From NCBI GenBank assembly GCA_035274225.1, contig DATEOK010000176.1, positions 1 to 18,856 of the forward strand: DNA of 18,856 nucleotides. Direction: 5' to 3'. Under the pieces are notes generated by a model that searched no databases, was not told the DNA's origin, and saw only the letters and a program-made list of their open reading frames with translations. Positions 15,345-18,856 of the stretch are shown piece after piece (within the stretch, counting starts at the first letter, position 1; each line of letters opens with the position of its first letter). This DNA comes from Dongia_A sp035274225. Lineage in GTDB: Bacteria > Pseudomonadota > Alphaproteobacteria > Dongiales > Dongiaceae. Made by a program: the position numbers and the translations under genes.

Positions 15345-16223
15345 ATGGCCCGGCCATTCTGGCGCGGCCAGCTTCGGCTGGCCCTGGTGACCTGCCCGAT
15401 CAACCTGACGCCCGCCACCACCGAGCGGGACAAGATCAGGTTTCACAAGCTCAACCGCGAGACCGGCAACCGGCTGCGCATGCAGATGATCGATTCCGAG
15501 ACTGAGGACGTGGTCGACCGCGACGAGACGGTGATGGGCTATGAGTTCGAGAAAGGAAAATATGTCACCGTCGAGCCCGAGGAGCTGGACAAGCTGAAGA
15601 TCGAGAGCTCGGACGTCATCGACATCGAGCGTGTGGTGCCGATCGCCGAGGTCGACTGGCTGTACTGGGAGAAGCCCTACCTGCTCGAACCCGATGCGCG
15701 CGGCAAGGGCGCGAGGAGCACGGTCGACATCTTCGCCACCATTCGCGACGCATTGAAGGCCAAGGAGGTCGCCGGCCTCGGCCATGCGGTCATCGGCCGC
15801 CGCGAACGGCCGGTCATGATCCAGCCGCGGGGCAAGGGCATGATTCTGGTCACGCTGCGCGATCCCGACGAGATCCGCAAGCCCGAGGATGCGTTCGACG
15901 ACATCGACAACGTGAAGGTCGACAAGGACAACCTCCACATGGCGGAAACCCTGATCGAGCGGATCAGCGGCAAATTCGACCGCGGCATGTTCGAGGACCG
16001 CTATCAGGAGGCGCTGCACAAGCTGGTGACAGCCAAGCACAAGGGCAAGAAGGTCGTCTTTGCCGAGGAACCCAAGCGCGACAGCAACGTGGTCGACATC
16101 ACCGAAGCGCTGAAAGCGAGCCTGCGGGGCGCCAGCAAAGGCGAGGGTGGGCGCACCGCGCCGAAGCGTCGTCCGGCAGCCCGCAGCAAATCAACGCGCA
16201 AGCGCGGCAAGCGCGCGGCCTAG
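15345..16223 (+). CDS. ku: Non-homologous end-joining protein Ku
   Basis: 292-residue bacterial Ku, a homodimeric ring that binds broken double-strand DNA ends and recruits LigD for end joining. The N terminus ARPFWRGQLRLALVTCPINL is the typical Ku opening. The beta-barrel core follows to about residue 190, with V-D-W-L-Y-W-E-K-P-Y-L-L (103-114). The minimal C-terminal segment involved in LigD contact is F-E-D-R-Y-Q-E-A-L-H-K-L (216-227). The tail 265-292 is very basic (KRRPAARSKSTRKRGKRAA), as in Ku proteins that add a lysine/arginine-rich DNA-binding extension. The ATG has GAGGA 6 nt upstream. No ligD is visible in this window, so the partner must be elsewhere. Likely stress-induced from the candidate EcfG promoter. 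Confidence 0.97.
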   Translation: MARPFWRGQLRLALVTCPINLTPATTERDKIRFHKLNRETGNRLRMQMIDSETEDVVDRDETVMGYEFEKGKYVTVEPEELDKLKIESSDVIDIERVVPIAEVDWLYWEKPYLLEPDARGKGARSTVDIFATIRDALKAKEVAGLGHAVIGRRERPVMIQPRGKGMILVTLRDPDEIRKPEDAFDDIDNVKVDKDNLHMAETLIERISGKFDRGMFEDRYQEALHKLVTAKHKGKKVVFAEEPKRDSNVVDITEALKASLRGASKGEGGRTAPKRRPAARSKSTRKRGKRAA

Positions 16224-16358
16224 CGCGGCACTTCGAGTCCGCTCACTTCGCACGTTCCACGCGTGCGGAGTGATTTGGTGTACACGTCTCAACCACTTGG
16301 CCGCGCCTTTTCCCCCGCAGCGTTCGGAACACGCCTGTTTGCGAGGCATTGTTATGGG
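16224..16358. other. Gap between ku and the degenerate receiver gene
   Basis: 135 bp with no supported gene. The frame of the following receiver is open through it from a GTG at 16263, but that extension reads as non-homologous sequence. A GGAAC occurs at 16326-16330 without a properly spaced GTT. I found no convincing terminator after ku; the receiver promoter is presumably here. Confidence 0.4.
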
Positions 16359-16772
16359 ATGTCCAAACGATCGAGTCATATCGGAAGCAGAGTCATAGAA
16401 TCCGTGATGGTGGTGGAGCCGGACGTTCTGGTCCGCATGACCGTCGCCGACTATCTGCGTGAATGCGGCTATCGCGTGGTGGAAGCCATCACGGGCGAGG
16501 AGGCACTGAGCATTCTGGGCGCCGGTGTCAAGGTCGACACCATCCTGTCCGCGGTCAAGTTGCAGGGCGCGCTCGACGGATTTACCTTGGCGCAGCGAAT
16601 CCGAGAAAGCTTCGGCAGTATCGAGGTCATCCTGACCACCGGCATTGCCATGACCGCGAAAAAGGCGGGCGAACTGTGTGGGCAGGGGCCAGGCAAGCGA
16701 CCTTATCATCCGGATCTGATCATCGATCGTCTGAAGCTATTGTTCGAGAAGCATCGGCCCAAGCCCGGTTGA
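16359..16772 (+). CDS. Degenerate single-domain receiver (phosphoacceptor Asp replaced by Ala)
   Basis: 137-residue CheY-like protein, receiver domain only, no output domain. The beta-1 strand is VMVVEPD (16-22), so the acidic pair is E20-P21-D22 rather than EDD. At the phosphorylation site it reads S-A-V-K-L-Q-G (64-70), with Ala65 where the downstream paralogue has Asp65. The switch Thr93 is kept, and the conserved Lys region is K113-R114-P-Y. It therefore should not be phosphorylated and would signal, if at all, by protein interaction. It aligns without gaps to the next gene (17 of 31 residues identical over 16-46 by hand), pointing to tandem duplication. ATG 16359 was chosen as the in-frame start nearest the fold; the Shine-Dalgarno is weak and a longer start at GTG 16263 is less likely. 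Confidence 0.8.
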   Translation: MSKRSSHIGSRVIESVMVVEPDVLVRMTVADYLRECGYRVVEAITGEEALSILGAGVKVDTILSAVKLQGALDGFTLAQRIRESFGSIEVILTTGIAMTAKKAGELCGQGPGKRPYHPDLIIDRLKLLFEKHRPKPG

Positions 16773-16830
16773 TTCTTGGGAACTATTTCAAGCTCCGACG
16801 GGTTGGTTCGTTTGGAGAAGGAGGGTGCGT

Positions 16831-17247
16831 ATGGGGGCAGCGGCGGACCAGGTTGCCGGGGAGGAGCGTCGGACCGTTCTGCTGGTGGAGGATGATGCGC
16901 TTCTGCGCGTGTCGGCCGCCGATCATCTCCGGAGCAAGGGGTATCATGTCGTCGAGGCCGGCACGGTGATCGAGGCTGCAACCGTCCTCGCCTCCCATCC
17001 AACCGTTCATCTGGTGTTCAGCGATGTTGACCTGCCCGGCGCCACCGGCGGACTGTCGCTCGCCGTCTGGATGAACATCCATCACCCAAACGTACCCGTC
17101 ATTCTCACCTCGGGCGTGCGCGCGGTCATGCCGAGCCTCGCCGATCAGCGGCGGATTCCGTTCATCCCGAAGCCGTACGACTTCGACAAGGTCGCTGCCT
17201 TGATCGCCAAGGTGATCGCCGAAGCGTTTCCGTCGAAGCAAGGCTGA
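16831..17247 (+). CDS. Single-domain response regulator (CheY-like receiver), intact
   Basis: 138-residue stand-alone receiver. All phosphotransfer residues are present: acidic pair D21/D22 in L-L-V-E-D-D-A-L-L-R, phosphoacceptor D65 in F-S-D-V-D-L-P-G, switch Thr93 in V-I-L-T-S-G, and Lys114 in F-I-P-K-P-Y. The start ATG 16831 has a strong AGGAGGG (16819-16825) with 5-nt spacing, which decides it over GTG 16825. No histidine kinase is in the window, so the phosphodonor is elsewhere; F-I-P-K-P-Y-D-F-D endings are common in receivers served by HWE/HisKA2-type hybrid kinases in alphaproteobacteria, though this is only suggestive. It follows the degenerate receiver by 58 bp and is probably co-transcribed. 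Confidence 0.9.
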   Translation: MGAAADQVAGEERRTVLLVEDDALLRVSAADHLRSKGYHVVEAGTVIEAATVLASHPTVHLVFSDVDLPGATGGLSLAVWMNIHHPNVPVILTSGVRAVMPSLADQRRIPFIPKPYDFDKVAALIAKVIAEAFPSKQG

Positions 17248-17283
17248 ATCGGGCAGCCGCCGCCCGCGGACGTTATTTTGCCT

Positions 17284-17311
17284 TTGAAACGGATTAAAAA
17301 TCCAATATATT
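17284..17311 (+). promoter_or_regulatory. Sigma70-like promoter with internal palindrome
   Basis: TTGAAA (17284-17289), 16-nt spacer, TATATT (17306-17311): each box matches the TTGACA/TATAAT consensus at 5 of 6 bases. It sits in a sharply AT-rich island (about 17270-17330) in otherwise GC-rich DNA. The spacer contains the perfect short palindrome GGATT-AAA-AATCC (17291-17303), a possible repressor site. The expected transcript start near 17318 leaves ~28 nt before ATG 17347 and argues against translation from TTG 17278. Confidence 0.55.
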
Positions 17312-17346
17312 CCCGATATCATAACGGACTTGTGCTCCCATTCACG

Positions 17347-18183
17347 ATGCTGACGCTGAACCATCTCGCTACGCTCATGGCGCTCCTGTTGGGAGATCGG
17401 CCGGAAACGATGCAACTGATTGCGCGCAACCTGCGGGAGGCGCGGCTGGTTGCCAGCGGCGGCCGGGGCCGTGGCGGCGCGCGGCAGGAGCCGCGCCACG
17501 TCGCGAACATGATCATCGCCGCCTGCGCCACCGACCAGGTGGCCGACGCTGCAAGCGCGGCCGCGACCTTTGCCAATCTGGAGCTGACGCCCTCAGCCGC
17601 ACCGCGGCAACGGTTCCGGCGGAGCGCTGCAATTGTGCCGCCGCGGGTTCTGCGCATGAGCGGACCCCAGGCAATCGCCCCGCGCGAGCTGCAATTCGCC
17701 GCCAAGGCCGGCGCAAAATTAGGCGACGTCATCGCCAGCCTGATCGAGCTCGCGGCGGACGGCAGGCTCTATTCGCTCCTGATGAGTCACCTGTCCGAGT
17801 TCGTCGACCGCGACCTGCTCCGCGCCGGCGCCGATGCCATCAAGCACGCGCCGCGCGGCGGACGGCCGGCCGCGACGGCAGAGCTGGCGGCCAAGATGGC
17901 GACCCATGTGCAGGCCCTGATCGACCAGTCGGCGGTCTACCTCAGGATCAGCTTTCTGCGCCCGTTGCCGGCGGCGGAGATCGAGTTCGGCACGCAGCAT
18001 GAGGGCAGTGCAAAAGCGCTGTTGCGCGCCGAGTTCGGGCTGCCGGCCGCCTTCGTCGCCAATCCGCGCAACGCGCCCAGGCTCAGCGCCTGGCGCCGGA
18101 TGGATCGCGGCCATCGGGTGACGGTTTCGCACCGCACGCTGCTGTCGATTGGACAGGCGATCGCCGCAGAGGAAGAGCTCTGA
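17347..18183 (+). CDS. Protein of unrecognised family with helix-turn-helix-like N terminus
   Basis: 278 residues; I do not recognise the family. Residues 1-80 (MLTLNHLATLMALLLG, then T-M-Q-L-I-A-R-N-L-R-E-A-R-L-V followed by the Gly/Arg-rich GGRGRGGARQE and P-R-H-V-A-N-M-I-I-A-A) read like a winged helix-turn-helix with a flexible wing. I associate such domains with hypothetical proteins of alphaproteobacterial prophages and genomic islands, from memory only. Residues ~118-200 are helical and Ala-rich; the C-terminal ~75 residues (A-E-I-E-F-G-T-Q-H-E, R-G-H-R-V-T-V-S-H-R-T-L-L) look beta-rich. No signal peptide or membrane span. ATG 17347 was preferred over GTG 17332 and TTG 17278 because a good promoter overlaps the upstream part of the frame. 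The ribosome site is weak. A DNA-binding regulator is a guess. Confidence 0.65.
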   Translation: MLTLNHLATLMALLLGDRPETMQLIARNLREARLVASGGRGRGGARQEPRHVANMIIAACATDQVADAASAAATFANLELTPSAAPRQRFRRSAAIVPPRVLRMSGPQAIAPRELQFAAKAGAKLGDVIASLIELAADGRLYSLLMSHLSEFVDRDLLRAGADAIKHAPRGGRPAATAELAAKMATHVQALIDQSAVYLRISFLRPLPAAEIEFGTQHEGSAKALLRAEFGLPAAFVANPRNAPRLSAWRRMDRGHRVTVSHRTLLSIGQAIAAEEEL

Positions 18184-18185
18184 TC

Positions 18186-18200
18186 CCGGCGGCACGCCGG
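18186..18200 (+). terminator. GC hairpin just after the unknown gene, no U tract
   Basis: CCGGCG (18186-18191) and CGCCGG (18195-18200) form a perfect 6-bp stem with a 3-nt loop starting three bases after the TGA stop. The position fits a terminator, but no run of T follows (TTGCATC), so it may instead be an mRNA-end stabilising hairpin. Confidence 0.35.
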
Positions 18201-18291
18201 TTGCATCAGCTGCTCTCACTGATATGGCTGTCGCATTTTCAAGATGGAGCAGGACGGCGCGATCTGCGGCGTTCTCGTCGTAAGCCATCTG

Positions 18292-18303
18292 TAAGCGCGC
18301 TTA
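18292..18303. promoter_or_regulatory. 12-bp palindrome upstream of the terminal lipoprotein gene
   Basis: TAAGCGCGCTTA (18292-18303) is a perfect 12-base palindrome, 64 bp before the lipoprotein ATG, within the otherwise featureless 18201-18367 stretch. It could be an operator. I could not assign convincing -35/-10 boxes here. Confidence 0.3.
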
Positions 18304-18367
18304 TGCGATCGTCTCAATACGGGACTTCCCAATAGAGCGCACGATCTTGCGTTCGTAGGAGGGGGCC

Positions 18368-18856
18368 ATGAAACAGATTGCCGGAAGTGCGATCACGCTG
18401 TCGGCTGCGCTGGTGCTGGCGGGATGCCATGTTCTCCGGATCGTCGACCCACCGGGATCAAATCTGTCCGGGGTGAGTTGGACCGATGCGCCCGTAACGC
18501 CGCTAAGCATTGAGTTGCTTGATGGATACGTAAATCCTTTGAATGCGACGTTGGATGGGACGTCCATCTCCGGATTCTCACCTGCACCAGCCAAGAATAC
18601 GGTGATCAGTGCGCCAGCTCCGCGGTACTGCGATGTCGAGGGGATGCCGGGCAAACCGTCAGACCCTCCCGTTTCACCTGCGCGCTACATGCACGAGTTC
18701 CACGCAAGCGCAGAGACTGATTGGCCTACCTTCACCTTCAAGAGCGATACGCTTCAGTTCGTTCCACCGTCGCTTTATGTGACGCCAACTGGCTATCGAC
18801 CAATCAATCTCGGGCAGACCTTCACATTCACTGTCTCAATCTCGCCCGGACCCAAG
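18368..18856 (+). CDS. Lipoprotein of unknown function, 3'-truncated by the window edge
   Basis: Open frame of 163 codons with no stop before the end of the window. ATG 18368 has a textbook AGGAGG (18357-18362) with 5-nt spacing, and the N terminus MKQIAGSAITLSAALVLAGC is a classic lipoprotein signal with lipobox LAGC, Cys20 being lipidated. The mature part (S-W-T-D-A-P-V-T-P-L-S-I-E-L-L-D-G, Y-V-T-P-T-G-Y-R-P-I-N-L-G-Q-T-F-T-F-T-V-S-I) alternates hydrophobic and polar residues in the manner of a beta-sandwich adhesin or Ig-like fold. No family is recognised. Base composition is unlike the neighbours: by hand count about 55% GC over 18481-18840, with frequent ATT, CTT, TCA, GTA and CCT codons that are rare elsewhere in the window, suggesting transfer from another source. 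The function and C-terminal half cannot be judged. Confidence 0.8.
   Translation, partial: MKQIAGSAITLSAALVLAGCHVLRIVDPPGSNLSGVSWTDAPVTPLSIELLDGYVNPLNATLDGTSISGFSPAPAKNTVISAPAPRYCDVEGMPGKPSDPPVSPARYMHEFHASAETDWPTFTFKSDTLQFVPPSLYVTPTGYRPINLGQTFTFTVSISPGPK

Noticed and set aside
16326..16351. Second EcfG-type promoter (GGAAC at 16326) for the degenerate receiver
   Set aside because: The nearest TGTT is 19 bases away, outside the 16-17 spacing, and the transcript would start almost at the chosen ATG.
15345..17247. A complete NHEJ operon
   Set aside because: No ligD or other end-joining gene is present next to ku; the following genes are receivers.
17278..17346. TTG 17278 start for the unknown gene
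   Set aside because: No Shine-Dalgarno, and a near-consensus promoter overlaps this segment; later starts are more plausible.

Overview
The window is GC-rich chromosomal DNA with the gene content of an alphaproteobacterium. The signs are an sdhE-mfd pair divergent from recG, a DUF502 membrane protein converging on recG, a PAS_5-family protein, a bacterial Ku, and an intergenic palindromic repeat of a style I associate with alphaproteobacterial genomes. The order or genus cannot be fixed from the sequence alone. I see no rRNA, tRNA, CRISPR array, transposase or integrase.

Left part (1-5674), cell envelope: the 3' portion of pbpC (bifunctional penicillin-binding protein 1C) converges on a secreted Sel1-repeat protein (minus strand, TTG start) across a 133-bp composite palindromic repeat. 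The Sel1 gene is divergent from a D-alanyl-D-alanine carboxypeptidase that ends in a SPOR-like domain. A small outer-membrane-type lipoprotein with a Tyr/Gly-rich tract follows.

Middle part (5676-12843), signalling and genome maintenance: a PAS_5 protein (minus) is divergent from a DUF502 inner-membrane protein (plus), which overlaps the end of recG (minus). recG is divergent from sdhE and mfd, which are probably co-transcribed and translationally coupled. RecG handles stalled replication forks and Mfd handles stalled RNA polymerase.

Right part (12840-18856): a FrnE-like DsbA-family oxidoreductase and a KefB/KefC-type CPA2 cation:proton antiporter with a TrkA-N domain lie on the minus strand. 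Ku (plus strand) is preceded by a good match to an EcfG general-stress promoter. It is followed by two tandem single-domain receivers; the first has lost its phosphoacceptor Asp and the second is intact. A protein of unrecognised family then has its own sigma70-like promoter in a small AT-rich island. The window ends inside a distinctly lower-GC lipoprotein gene that runs off the right edge.

Most of the window is ordinary housekeeping sequence. The parts most worth a second look are the degenerate/intact receiver pair, the stress-type promoter of Ku, the Sel1-beta-Sel1 protein, the unknown 17.3-18.2 kb gene, and the low-GC terminal lipoprotein.
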